Part shown: positions 43,231-51,651 of the stretch, one piece after another
How the letters are laid out: every line of letters starts with the position of its first letter
Position numbering within the stretch: the first letter of the stretch is position 1
From: Brevibacterium sediminis
Lineage (GTDB): Bacteria; Actinomycetota; Actinomycetes; Actinomycetales; Brevibacteriaceae
Length of the DNA stretch: 64,000 nucleotides
Reading direction: 5' to 3'
NCBI RefSeq assembly: GCF_013623905.1
Contig: NZ_JABKDD010000002.1
Location: 124,001-188,000, forward strand
Translations under genes and position numbers: made by a program
Notes under the pieces: model-generated
Seen by the model: the letters and a program-made list of their open reading frames with translations, nothing else
Told to the model about the DNA's origin: nothing
Database searches by the model: none

Positions 43231-44442
43231 TCAATCGACAAGTGCGTCCAATGCAGCAACGAGTTCCCGCAGGGCGTGGGCTGGATCTGCCGATTCCGCC
43301 CAGCCGGCGAGCATGTCCCGCGTCTGGCCCACGTGCCGGTTGAAGTGCCTGCCCGCATAGTTCGTCACGTCGATCGGCACGATCCTCTCGACTGCTTCGA
43401 GCACGACGTGCGCGGCGGAACCGAACACGGGAACCTGCACCCCGAGGCGGGGCCGCACGGCCTCGCTCGCAGCCTTCGCAGGGCGGTCAAGGTGTGATTT
43501 CAGTGCGACCCAGCTGCCGTTGCGGACGCTGAGTTCGGCGACGAAGGGAATGAACACCCTCGGCGGCAGCAGTACGGCCTCCATCGGCACTGGCAGAACG
43601 AGTCGATCCAGCCTGCTGACAAGCGAACGCACCGCGGTCGAGGGTCCGGCGACGAAGAACCGCGGCGCACCTGCAGGTGCCCAGAACCTCACTTCTCGCC
43701 CCGGTTCGGCCTCCCTGTCGGCTCCACTGCCCTGACCACCGGCTGTGCACACACCTCTGTCGGCCTCCCCGATTCGGCTGCCGGCGCTGAACGCACCACT
43801 GTCGGTCTCCTCGACCTGGTTACCGGCTGTGCGCACAACTTCCGCCGGTGCACCCGAATCCAGCCGCTCGGACAGGAACGCGGGTCCGAATATGACTGCT
43901 TGAGTGCCGGGGAAGACTGCTCGTGCTCGCTCGAGGTCTCCCTCGACCTGGCTCGTCGTCGCAATGAACGCGGGCGAGATGTCCCGAATCGCCGAGACCA
44001 CCTCTGCGTCGAGATCATCCGGCCGAGTCGTGAGCACGATGAGGTCCCAGCTCCCATCAGCGGCAGCCGCAGCCCAGTCTGAGATCGTCACCCGTCGAGT
44101 CGCAGCTACGCGAGTCACCGACCAGCCACTGCCCGCGCTCGCTTGTCTGCCTTCAGCTCCCTCGGTTTCTCGCCCGGTTTCTCCCCCAGTTTCTCGCCCG
44201 GCTTCTCCCCCGGTTGCTCCCCTGTTGCTGCCTCCGGCTCGTCCGCTTCCTTGCCTGCAGCTGCCGTGTCCACCTCCCACCCCGCCGGGATCGGTCGGGT
44301 CGAAGGTGCTCACGCGCCGCGGAAAGGCCGCCCGCCCATTGGGACCAGCGGTGCGGGAGACGACGGTGACCTTATGGTCATCGGTGAAGAGCGCGGCCCC
44401 GGCGATGCCGATGGCGCCGGCTCCTTGGAAGAGGACTTTCAC
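43231..44442 (-). CDS. Ketopantoate reductase-like NAD(P)-binding protein with inserts
   Basis: 403 residues. N-terminal Rossmann loop VLFQGAGAIGIAGAAL, and VLTTRPDDLDAEV and ATTSQVEGDLERA in ApbA/PanE order. The C-terminal helical half (LSVRNGSWVALKSHL) is divergent and the PanE catalytic Lys/Glu cannot be placed with confidence, so the activity is uncertain. Two inserts break the fold: residues about 45-105 with repeated GGETGRETEG units, and about 205-250 with three AGxxxxEAD-type repeats. The GTG start has an AAGGAA site. It follows ispF by 84 bases on the same strand. Confidence 0.75.
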   Translation of the reverse strand: MKVLFQGAGAIGIAGAALFTDDHKVTVVSRTAGPNGRAAFPRRVSTFDPTDPGGVGGGHGSCRQGSGRAGGSNRGATGGEAGRETGGETGRETEGAEGRQASAGSGWSVTRVAATRRVTISDWAAAAADGSWDLIVLTTRPDDLDAEVVSAIRDISPAFIATTSQVEGDLERARAVFPGTQAVIFGPAFLSERLDSGAPAEVVRTAGNQVEETDSGAFSAGSRIGEADRGVCTAGGQGSGADREAEPGREVRFWAPAGAPRFFVAGPSTAVRSLVSRLDRLVLPVPMEAVLLPPRVFIPFVAELSVRNGSWVALKSHLDRPAKAASEAVRPRLGVQVPVFGSAAHVVLEAVERIVPIDVTNYAGRHFNRHVGQTRDMLAGWAESADPAHALRELVAALDALVD

Positions 44443-44526
44443 TGCTTGTTCCTTCCTCGGCGCACCTGGCTCGGCTCGAACAGAGAAGTGCGTTTGACTC
44501 GATACTGGTGGTTCAGAGCGGCTGAA

Positions 44527-45012
44527 TCAGTTCGGATGGATCAGCGCGGTGGCGATGGCGGCGATTCCTTCGCCTCGCCCGGTCAATCCGAGTCCGTCAG
44601 AGGTGGTGCCCGAGACCGACACGGGTGCGCCGGCAGCAGCCGACAGCGCCTGTTGAGCCTCAGCACGGCGCGTGCCGACCTTCGGACGATTGCCGATCAC
44701 CTGGACGGAGATGTTCCCGATCTCGAAACCCGCGTCACGGACGATGCGGGCCGCCTCGGCGAGCAGCGCCGAACCCGAGGCACCGGCGAATTCCGGACGA
44801 TCGACGCCGAAGTGCTCACCGAGGTCGCCGAGCCCCGCGGCGGAGAACAGCGCGTCGCAGCAGGCATGGGCGGCCACATCGGAGTCCGAGTGTCCTTCGA
44901 GCCCTCGTTTGCCCGGCCACAGCAGCCCCGCGACCCACAGTTCGCGTGCGGGATCGGCGGCGAAGGCATGGACATCGACGCCGGTGCCGATGCGTGGAAT
45001 GATCTGATTCAT
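44527..45012 (-). CDS. ispF: 2-C-methyl-D-erythritol 2,4-cyclodiphosphate synthase
   Basis: MEP-pathway enzyme, 161 residues, normal length. [11 protein letters not shown] gives zinc ligands Asp13 and His15, [16 protein letters not shown] gives the third His, and [16 protein letters not shown] closes the active site. The ATG overlaps the ispD stop (ATGA), so the two consecutive pathway enzymes are coupled, as in many actinomycetes. Confidence 0.96.
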   Translation of the reverse strand: MNQIIPRIGTGVDVHAFAADPARELWVAGLLWPGKRGLEGHSDSDVAAHACCDALFSAAGLGDLGEHFGVDRPEFAGASGSALLAEAARIVRDAGFEIGNISVQVIGNRPKVGTRRAEAQQALSAAAGAPVSVSGTTSDGLGLTGRGEGIAAIATALIHPN

Positions 45013-46034
45013 CGCGGCTCCTTCGCCGAGTCCGGCGCACCTGGTCCGGGGTCGACAGCTCCGTCACGCATCCGGGCGAGCTGTTCCGCGAGGACGAGGT
45101 CGAGCGGATAGGTGATCTTCAGCGCCTCTTCGTCACCGTCGACGGCGACAACCTCAACGCCGACGCGTTCGACGAGCCCCGCATCGTCCGTCGGCAGCAC
45201 TCTGCCCTGCCGACCTTCCCCGGCTTCCCCGGCCGTCGGATCTGCCTCTGCAGTCGAGCCCGCGCCGTCGGTTGGGCAAGCGTCATCGGTCGTGACAGTG
45301 CCATCGGCCAAGCCAGCCCCGTCGGCTGCGAACTCGTCATGGGCCCGCCGGAGCGCCTCGGCGCGGAACCCCTGAGGCGTCTGGACCCGTCGCAGCTCAG
45401 CCCGGTCAAGATCGCCCCGCACCACTGCACGCCCGCCGGCGCCCACAGCGACGGCATGATCCGGATTGTCTGGTCGATCCGCGGTGGTTTCATCGCCAGA
45501 ATCGCCGTGGATCGACCAAACAATCCCATTGGAAGCGCGCTCCGCACCCGTGCCTGCACCTGAGCTCGGATCCGCACCGACGGCCCCGTGCGGAACGACC
45601 CTCCGCACGGTGTCGATCATCGGCAGAACCGGAACGACCGCCTCGGCGCCGGATTGCAGCGCGTCGACCACTCGGGTGAACACATCGGGCGGGGTCAGAC
45701 ACCGCGCCGCATCATGAACGAGAACGTACTCCGCATCTCGGTTAAGTTTCAAGGCTGTTTGGACCGAAGAACTGCGATCATTGCCACCTGCTACGGCTGT
45801 AATTGAAATTTCGCATTTCATCCGCGTGGCTGCTTCGGCGATTTCTTCTTGCGCCTGCAAAAGAAAATCCTCGGGAGCGGCCACCACGATTGCGGAGGCG
45901 ACTCCCGAGGAGATGATCGTCTCGAGGCTGCGGGCCAGAATGGTCCGTCCGTTCACACGGACGAAAGCCTTCGGCTCATTGCAACCCAGACGGGATCCCG
46001 ACCCTGCGGCCGTGATGATGACACAGGTGCTCAG
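45009..46034 (-). CDS. ispD: 2-C-methyl-D-erythritol 4-phosphate cytidylyltransferase, with inserts and a non-standard start
   Basis: MEP-pathway enzyme that makes CDP-methylerythritol. The CTP-binding AAGSGSRLG and PKAF sit at the extreme N-terminus, with [36 protein letters not shown] and TDDAGLVE following. No ATG, GTG or TTG exists in frame before AAGSGSR; the best candidate is CTG at 46034-46032, overlapping the carD stop as CTGA. Starting at the GTG near 45960 would delete the CTP site. About 341 residues, some 110 longer than usual because of two inserts: one carries a 60-bp palindrome (45465-45524), the other is Asp/Gly/Thr-rich. The N-terminal half uses many AT-ending codons, unlike the rest. 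Confidence 0.85.
   Translation of the reverse strand: MSTCVIITAAGSGSRLGCNEPKAFVRVNGRTILARSLETIISSGVASAIVVAAPEDFLLQAQEEIAEAATRMKCEISITAVAGGNDRSSSVQTALKLNRDAEYVLVHDAARCLTPPDVFTRVVDALQSGAEAVVPVLPMIDTVRRVVPHGAVGADPSSGAGTGAERASNGIVWSIHGDSGDETTADRPDNPDHAVAVGAGGRAVVRGDLDRAELRRVQTPQGFRAEALRRAHDEFAADGAGLADGTVTTDDACPTDGAGSTAEADPTAGEAGEGRQGRVLPTDDAGLVERVGVEVVAVDGDEEALKITYPLDLVLAEQLARMRDGAVDPGPGAPDSAKEPR
45465..45524. repeat. 60-bp palindromic repeat, family B (copy inside ispD)
   Basis: Arms 45465-45484 and 45505-45524 pair with two imperfections around 20 bases. Ends and arm sequence (ATTGTCTGGTCGATCC) match the intergenic copy at 5018-5077. In ispD it is read in frame as [16 protein letters not shown]..., in a loop where other IspD proteins have a few residues. 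Confidence 0.88.
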
Positions 46035-46513
46035 GATGCGAGCACTTCGTCCAGCAGAGCTTCTGCTTCGGACTCTTCCTTCTTCTCGGCCAGTGCGAGT
46101 TCGGAAACAAGGATCTGGCGAGCCTTCGAGAGCATGCGCTTCTCACCGGTCGACAGGCCGCGGTCCTGCTCTCGGCGCCAGAGGTCACGGACGACCTCGG
46201 CTACCTTGATGACGTCACCGGACTGCAGCTTCTCGACATTGGCCTTGTACCGCCGGGACCAGTTCGCGGGCTCTTCGACGAATTCGGCACGCAGGACGTT
46301 GAAGACCTTCTCAACGCCTTCTTCACCGACGACATCTCGCACACCGACCAGATCGCAGTTCTCTGCCGGAACTTCGATCACGAGATCGCCATGGGCGACC
46401 TGGAGCTTGAGATACAGCTTCTCCTCACCTTTGATGGCACGTTTCTTGATTTCTTGGATTGTCGCTGCACCGTGATGTGGATAGACAACAGTGTCGCCGA
46501 CCTGGAAACTCAT
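46031..46513 (-). CDS. carD: CarD-family RNA polymerase-binding regulator
   Basis: 160 residues, normal length. The N-terminal RNAP-interaction Tudor-like domain ([25 protein letters not shown]) binds the polymerase beta subunit, and the helical C-terminal domain ([34 protein letters not shown]) binds promoter DNA; its conserved Trp stabilises open complexes, particularly at rRNA promoters. A TAAACT -10 box on the minus strand lies at 46549-46544. carD-ispD-ispF is a known actinobacterial operon. Confidence 0.97.
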   Translation of the reverse strand: MSFQVGDTVVYPHHGAATIQEIKKRAIKGEEKLYLKLQVAHGDLVIEVPAENCDLVGVRDVVGEEGVEKVFNVLRAEFVEEPANWSRRYKANVEKLQSGDVIKVAEVVRDLWRREQDRGLSTGEKRMLSKARQILVSELALAEKKEESEAEALLDEVLAS

Positions 46514-46865
46514 ATTCTCTTCAAACCCCTTTCGCGGAATACCAGTTTACCATGAGGCTCGCCACAGAAATCGTTCAGGGTAGCGAATCTTCATGCTAGG
46601 CTCCGCCTCTGCTGCTCGCCGCGATCGGCCCGGCTGCCGCCTCTGCCAGCGAGTACATCGGGAGAGGGCGCATTGCCGAGAAGCTCGGCAGCGAACCTCG
46701 ACCGACCGCGACGCAGGCCGAACTTCGCTGCCTCTTCACCGAAACTTCAACCGCGACGCGCCCGAGCGTCGCGGAACCTCGTCCACTCCGACCACCCGGT
46801 TCTACAGCGGGTCAAAAACCGGGTAGTATACAGACTGATCTTGTATTGCCACTTCAAGGAGCATA
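46514..46865. other. Divergent promoter region between carD and the lipoprotein gene
   Basis: 352 bases with no gene. The carD side has TAAACT (minus, 46549-46544). The lipoprotein side has TAGTAT (46824-46829) about 36 bases before the ATG, and an AAGGAG ribosome site. A TAGGCT near 46594 may start another, undefined transcript. Confidence 0.45.
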
Positions 46866-47429
46866 ATGAAACGGCACAACCGCGCGGCTCTCGCCGTTGC
46901 CGCACTCGCTCTCGTTATCCCCGTCAGCGGATGTGCAAGCCTGCTGTCTCCCCATCAGACCGCCGAATACCACTACAACGGCGGCGATGGAGCCTCGGGA
47001 GCCGTCGGCGACGTCGAGGTCCGTGGGCTCATGCTCATCACGGATCAGGAGAGCTCCGGTCCGGCTCAGCTGTTCTTCACCCTCATCAACAAGGGTGACT
47101 CCACCGCCAAGGTGTCCATCGAGGTCGCCGACACCACGGTGAGCGAATCGATCAAGGCCGGCGACACCTTCGTCCAGGACCCGAAGAGCCCCGAGACCTC
47201 GTCCAAGGAAGTCGTCACCGTCGACAGCCTCAAGGCGAAGCCCGGCGACCTCGTCGACATCACCGTCAAGAACGGCAGCGAAGAGAAGGTCATCGAAACC
47301 CAGCTCCTCACCGACACCCTGCCGTACTACAACGAGTACGTGCCGTCGGAATCACCGTCCGAGTCCCCGTCGGACATGCCGACCGAGGATGCCGGTTCCG
47401 CGGAGGGAACCGCAACGGCCAACGGCTGA
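46866..47429 (+). CDS. LpqE-like lipoprotein
   Basis: 187 residues. Signal peptide with lipobox VSGC, cleaved before Cys at about residue 23. The mature domain is beta-rich (GDVEVRGLMLITDQ, AQLFFTLINKGDSTAKVSIEV) like the copper-chaperone-fold LpqE family, and a Ser/Pro-rich tail follows. In mycobacteria lpqE lies beside carD, as here, which supports the call. No conserved Met/His copper motif is evident, so metal binding is not claimed. Function unknown. Confidence 0.8.
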   Translation: MKRHNRAALAVAALALVIPVSGCASLLSPHQTAEYHYNGGDGASGAVGDVEVRGLMLITDQESSGPAQLFFTLINKGDSTAKVSIEVADTTVSESIKAGDTFVQDPKSPETSSKEVVTVDSLKAKPGDLVDITVKNGSEEKVIETQLLTDTLPYYNEYVPSESPSESPSDMPTEDAGSAEGTATANG

Positions 47430-47471
47430 TCCGTCTTCCTCGAGCACCGGGACCAATCCCGCGCGGGAGCA

Positions 47472-47509
47472 CAGAAGGAGCCGCTCACAGATGTGAGCGG
47501 CTCCTTCTG
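47472..47509. terminator. Bidirectional hairpin between lipoprotein gene and regX3
   Basis: A perfect 17-bp stem (47472-47488 with 47493-47509) and the loop AGAT. It sits between two convergent genes and would serve both, though no T run follows. Confidence 0.75.
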
Positions 47510-47567
47510 CATTCACGTCCGGCCGGCGATCCCGACCTCACCAACCCGGCTTCGCCGGATGGCGCCC

Positions 47568-48251
47568 TCAGGCTTCGAACTTGTACCCGAGTCCGCGCAC
47601 CGTAGTGAGCAGACGCGGCTCCGACGGGTTCTCCTCGATCTTCGCACGCAGTCGCTTGACGTGGACGTCGAGAGTCTTCGTATCGCCCACGTAGTCCTCG
47701 CCCCAGATCCGGTCGATGAGCTGACCGCGGGTCATCACGCGGCCGGAGTTGCGCACGAGGATCTCGAGCAGCTCGAACTCCTTGAGCGGCATGGACTGCT
47801 CTTCACCACGCACGGACACGACGTGGCGTTCGACGTCGATGCGCACTCCCCCGGCTTCGAGCACGGACTCGTCCTCGAATTCCTCGGTCTCGACATTGCG
47901 GCGCAGCACGGCTCGCACGCGAGCCAGCAGCTCACGTGAGGAGTACGGCTTCGTCACATAGTCATCGGCGCCGAGCTCGAGTCCCACGACCTTGTCGATC
48001 TCCGAATCCTTGGCCGTGAGCATGATGATCGGCACATTGGACTTCGCCCGCAGCTCGCGGCACACCTCGGTGCCGGAGGCGCCGGGCAGCATGAGGTCGA
48101 GCAGGACCAGATCGGCGCCGGTGCGGTCGAACTCCGCCAGAGCCTTGAGCCCGTCATCGGCGACCGTCACCTCGTACCCTTCCTTACCGAGCAGGTACGA
48201 CAGCGGGTCCGAGAACGAATCTTCGTCCTCGACAAGCAGAATACGAGTCAC
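47568..48251 (-). CDS. regX3: OmpR-family response regulator RegX3
   Basis: 227 residues. Receiver domain with Asp9/Asp11, phospho-acceptor Asp52 (LLDLMLPG) and KPYSSREL; a DNA-binding winged helix with LKEFELLEIL, TRGQLIDRIWGEDYVGDTKTLDVHVKRLR and RGLGYKFE. RegX3 with SenX3 controls phosphate-starvation genes in actinomycetes. The GTG start overlaps the senX3 stop (GTGA). Confidence 0.95.
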   Translation of the reverse strand: MTRILLVEDEDSFSDPLSYLLGKEGYEVTVADDGLKALAEFDRTGADLVLLDLMLPGASGTEVCRELRAKSNVPIIMLTAKDSEIDKVVGLELGADDYVTKPYSSRELLARVRAVLRRNVETEEFEDESVLEAGGVRIDVERHVVSVRGEEQSMPLKEFELLEILVRNSGRVMTRGQLIDRIWGEDYVGDTKTLDVHVKRLRAKIEENPSEPRLLTTVRGLGYKFEA

Positions 48252-49606
48252 GTTGTGAGCTTCCTTTGTTCGCTTTCTTCGGTCAGTTCCTTGGGTGGGT
48301 CGGCGGTCGCCCCGCCGTCTCCATTATCACCGGAGGGCGCGTCGTTGTCGCCGGCCGGGTCGTCCGCGCCGGACGCGGCGGTTCCGTGCCCATCGTCATC
48401 CGCCGAGGCGGTCCCGGTCGAATCCGCGGAATGTTCGATGAGGACCCCTGCCGGGGCCGAATCGGCAGCGGAGGCTTCGGTCGCAGTTCCGGCCAACGGG
48501 AGCACGATCGTGAACGTCGAGCCCTTGTTCAGCTGACTCCACACACGCACCTCACCGCCGTGGGTGGCGACGATGTGCTTGACGATGCTCAACCCCAGTC
48601 CGGTGCCGCCGGTGATCCGGGAGCGTGCCGGGTCCACTCGGTAGAAGCGTTCGAAGACGCGCTCGGTGTCCTGGGCGGTCATCCCGATGCCCTGGTCGGT
48701 CACGGCGATCTCGATGCGCTCGTCGACGAGGTCGACTCCGACGCCGACGCGGGTGCCCTCGGGCGAGTAGTTCACGGCATTGTCGATGAGATTGCGCACC
48801 GCGTTGACAAGCAGTTCGTAGTTGCCTTCGATGAGCAGATCGCTCGGCGGGGAGACCTCGATGTGGATGTTCTTGCCTTCCGCCCCGGTCCGGGCACGGT
48901 CAGCGGCATCGTCGACCACCTCGGCGACGGAGATCTTCTCGGTCGTCGCGGGAGCGGCGTGGTCCTGGACGCGGGAGAGGTCGATGATCTCCTGCACGAG
49001 CTGGGTCAGCCTCTTCGACTCCCGCTGCATCCGCCCGCCGAAGCGTTCGACAGCGGCCGGATCGTCGGCGAAGTCGGTGACCGCCTCGGCAAGCAGTGCC
49101 ATCGCACCGATCGGCGTCTTGAGCTCGTGGGAGACGTTGGCGACGAAGTCACGGCGGACGGCGTCGACGCGCTTGGATTCGGTCTGATCGTCGCAGAGGA
49201 CGAGGACGAAGGAGGTGCCCAAGGGAGCGACGCGGGCGTGGAGGTAGCGGATCACGGAGTCGGAGTTCTCCCGTGTCTGCTCGAGGTCGATCTCTTCGAT
49301 GAGACCGCGCGCGCGGACGCGGCCGACGACCCGCAGCATCTCGGGCGATGCCAGCGAATGCCCCCTGACCAGGCCGAACGTGTATGCGGCCGGCGACGCC
49401 TTGACGACGTCGTCACCGGCGTCGATGACGATCGCGGCCGAGGGCAGGACGGCCAGCACTTCGGCGATGCCTTCGGGCAGGTCGTCCTCGGAATGCAGAT
49501 CGGCAGCATCGCGGGAGCGTTCGCTGAATCGGAACGCAAGAATTCCCGCTATACCCAGGCCCAGGCCGACGACGCCGGTCAGGACCGCCACGACTAAGAG
49601 ATCCAC
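48248..49606 (-). CDS. senX3: Sensor histidine kinase SenX3
   Basis: 452 residues. One N-terminal membrane helix (3-25), a PAS-like region (about 45-140), the dimerisation domain with FVANVSHELKTPIGAM (His160), and an ATPase domain with NLIDNAVNYSPEG, DQGIGM and GGTGLGLSIVKHI. The last 75 residues are a low-complexity Asp/Gly/Ala tail not found in SenX3 proteins I know. The GTG at 49606 is chosen: it opens directly with the membrane helix and follows a TAAGCT box (49619-49614) by 7 bases. phoU is divergent, and PhoU-type proteins modulate this kinase. Confidence 0.94.
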   Translation of the reverse strand: MDLLVVAVLTGVVGLGLGIAGILAFRFSERSRDAADLHSEDDLPEGIAEVLAVLPSAAIVIDAGDDVVKASPAAYTFGLVRGHSLASPEMLRVVGRVRARGLIEEIDLEQTRENSDSVIRYLHARVAPLGTSFVLVLCDDQTESKRVDAVRRDFVANVSHELKTPIGAMALLAEAVTDFADDPAAVERFGGRMQRESKRLTQLVQEIIDLSRVQDHAAPATTEKISVAEVVDDAADRARTGAEGKNIHIEVSPPSDLLIEGNYELLVNAVRNLIDNAVNYSPEGTRVGVGVDLVDERIEIAVTDQGIGMTAQDTERVFERFYRVDPARSRITGGTGLGLSIVKHIVATHGGEVRVWSQLNKGSTFTIVLPLAGTATEASAADSAPAGVLIEHSADSTGTASADDDGHGTAASGADDPAGDNDAPSGDNGDGGATADPPKELTEESEQRKLTT

Positions 49607-49873
49607 AGCCTCAAGCTTAGGCGCTGTCCATCGTCCCGGCGCACCGAATTCACTTCTGCTGGAAGTATTTGCCGAGGAATTCACCTTCCCGTCTGGAGTC
49701 GTTCACTCGATCGTGCGATGCTGACGTCTGTGTGCCTGCGCTCCCTGCCGTTCCTGCCTTCTGCTTTCCCCCGCTGAGGGTGCGGACCGGAAGCGCCGGC
49801 ACCCCTCATGACACCATGCACCACCGACAGTCAGTTCCGATTGTCACAATCGAGAGTTAAGGAACCGCAGTTC

Positions 49874-50536
49874 ATGCGCGAAGTCTTCAGAAACGAATTG
49901 GACGATCTGGCCACCCAGCTGGTCGGCATGTCCACCAAGGTCCTCGACGCCATCCGCCTGGCCAATCAGTCGCTGCATTCGAATGATCTCGAGCTGGCCG
50001 AGCAGGTCATCGAGGCCGACTCCGTCATCGACAATATGCAGTTCACCCTCGATCAGCAGGCCGCCGAGATGCTCGCCCTGCAAGCTCCGGTGGCCGCAGA
50101 TCTGCGTGCCGTCATCGGTTCGCTGCGGATGTCGGCATCGCTCGAGCGCATGGGCGACCTCGCCCGTCACATCGCCCAGCAGGTGCGCATCCGCTATCCC
50201 GAGTCCGCAATCCCCGAGGGCTTCGAATCGACGTTCGCGCGGATGGGCGAGTCCGGTGAGAGGATCGCCGAAGCGACGCAGAGCCTGCTCTCGAATCCCG
50301 GCCTGTCCGATGTGCCCACGATCAACGCCATCGACGAGGAGCTCGACGAGCTTCACCTGAGCGTGTTCGGGAAGCTCGGCGAAGCCCCGGCCGGTTCGCT
50401 GGCTCCCCGTCATATCGCCGATGTCACCCTGCTCTCGCGCTACTACGAGCGCTTCGGTGATCACGCAGTGTCCGTGTCGCAGAAGGTCGAGTACCTGCTC
50501 ACCGGAAACTGGGAACCCTACCTGTCGAAGAAGTAG
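49874..50536 (+). CDS. phoU: Phosphate signalling protein PhoU
   Basis: 220 residues, two three-helix bundles with the repeated metal motif (VIEADSVIDNMQ and ERMGDLARHIAQQ in one half; DEELDELHLSVF and YYERFGDHAVSVSQ in the other). PhoU links the Pst phosphate transporter to the sensor kinase; senX3 lies divergently 267 bases away. AAGGAACC precedes the ATG; the longer open frame upstream is not conserved. Confidence 0.95.
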   Translation: MREVFRNELDDLATQLVGMSTKVLDAIRLANQSLHSNDLELAEQVIEADSVIDNMQFTLDQQAAEMLALQAPVAADLRAVIGSLRMSASLERMGDLARHIAQQVRIRYPESAIPEGFESTFARMGESGERIAEATQSLLSNPGLSDVPTINAIDEELDELHLSVFGKLGEAPAGSLAPRHIADVTLLSRYYERFGDHAVSVSQKVEYLLTGNWEPYLSKK

Positions 50537-50564
50537 GAACCCGGCTCGAAGAAGCACGAATCGA

Positions 50565-50597
50565 GCGAAGCGCCCCGACACTGTCGGGGCGCTTCGC
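50565..50597. terminator. Hairpin between phoU and the EamA gene
   Basis: A perfect 16-bp stem (GCGAAGCGCCCCGACA and complement) with a one-base formal loop, between two convergent genes. Confidence 0.8.
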
Positions 50598-50635
50598 GCA
50601 TTCTGCGCCATGGATTCACTGACGCACCCGAAGCC

Positions 50636-51580
50636 TCAGCTGGAGGCCGAGACCTCTTCCGGCGCCTGTCTGACGACGATCTTTCGGCGACGTCTGGGCC
50701 CGTTCTTGATACCGCGGGTCAGATTCTTGAGCACTCCCGTCGTCACGGCGACACCGAGGAGCAGCAGAACTCCGCCGATGAGTTCGGCGATGCTCGGACG
50801 GTCTCCGAGCACGATCCAGGCGGAGAGCACTCCGACCGGCGGGACGAGCAGGGAGAACGGCGCGACCTGCGAGGCCGGGAAGCGAGCGAGCAGCGAGTTC
50901 CAGATGACATAGCCGACCAGCGACGCCAGTCCGGCGGTGTAGACGGCCGAGGCCACGACACCCAAGGTCGGGTGCGTGAGTGCATGGGCCACCTCGGTGG
51001 GGCCATCGATGAGCGTCGACAGTGCGACCATCGGAATCGGGACGACGAGAGCCGACCACACGGTCATCTGCACGCCGTTCGTGCCGGGTTTCACGCCGCG
51101 GGCGATGACGTTGCCCGTCGCCCAGGACAGCGCGGCGCCGACGGCGACGAGGAAGGCGACGATCGGCACGTTCGCCTGCAGGCTCAGACCGATGACGGCC
51201 AGGCCGATGAGTCCGATGAGGATGCCGATGATCTGGCGGCGACTCGGGATCTCGTGCAGCACGAGGGCTGCGACGATGACGGTGAACGCGGCTTGGATCT
51301 GGATGACGATCGAGGTCAGGCCGGCGGGCAGGCCGAGCGCCATGGAGGTGTAGAGAAGGCCGAACTGGCCGGCCGACATGAAGGTGCCGATGAGGAGTAT
51401 GCGGCCGAAGGAACCACGGGGGAAGCGGACGAAGAAGATCGCGGGCACCACGACGAAGGTGAATCGGGCGGCGACGAGGAGCAGCGGCGGCCAGTCGCGC
51501 AGACCGAGGTCGATGAAGATGAAGTTGACTCCCCAGAGAACGACGACCAGGAGGGCGAGCATGTAGTGGACCGAGCGCAT
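50636..51580 (-). CDS. EamA-family (DMT superfamily) transporter
   Basis: 314 residues, ten membrane helices in two EamA repeats (LVVVLWGVNFIFIDLGLRDWPP and VGAALSWATGNVIARG), each with the usual Trp-Gly/Trp-Ala start. Close in layout to YdcZ/RhtA-type amino acid or metabolite exporters; substrate unknown. A LysR gene is divergent 71 bases away and may control it. Confidence 0.9.
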   Translation of the reverse strand: MRSVHYMLALLVVVLWGVNFIFIDLGLRDWPPLLLVAARFTFVVVPAIFFVRFPRGSFGRILLIGTFMSAGQFGLLYTSMALGLPAGLTSIVIQIQAAFTVIVAALVLHEIPSRRQIIGILIGLIGLAVIGLSLQANVPIVAFLVAVGAALSWATGNVIARGVKPGTNGVQMTVWSALVVPIPMVALSTLIDGPTEVAHALTHPTLGVVASAVYTAGLASLVGYVIWNSLLARFPASQVAPFSLLVPPVGVLSAWIVLGDRPSIAELIGGVLLLLGVAVTTGVLKNLTRGIKNGPRRRRKIVVRQAPEEVSASS

Positions 51581-51639
51581 AACTCCAGCATTCCAGCCAC
51601 GTCGTCAAATTTCCATTGAAAGTCCGTCCACTGTTTCAT

Positions 51640-51645
51640 TAAGAT
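51640..51645 (+). promoter_or_regulatory. Leaderless promoter of the LysR gene
   Basis: TTGAAA (51616-51621), an 18-base spacer and TAAGAT, then 6 bases to the ATG at 51652. Confidence 0.7.
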
Positions 51646-51651
51646 TATTTG

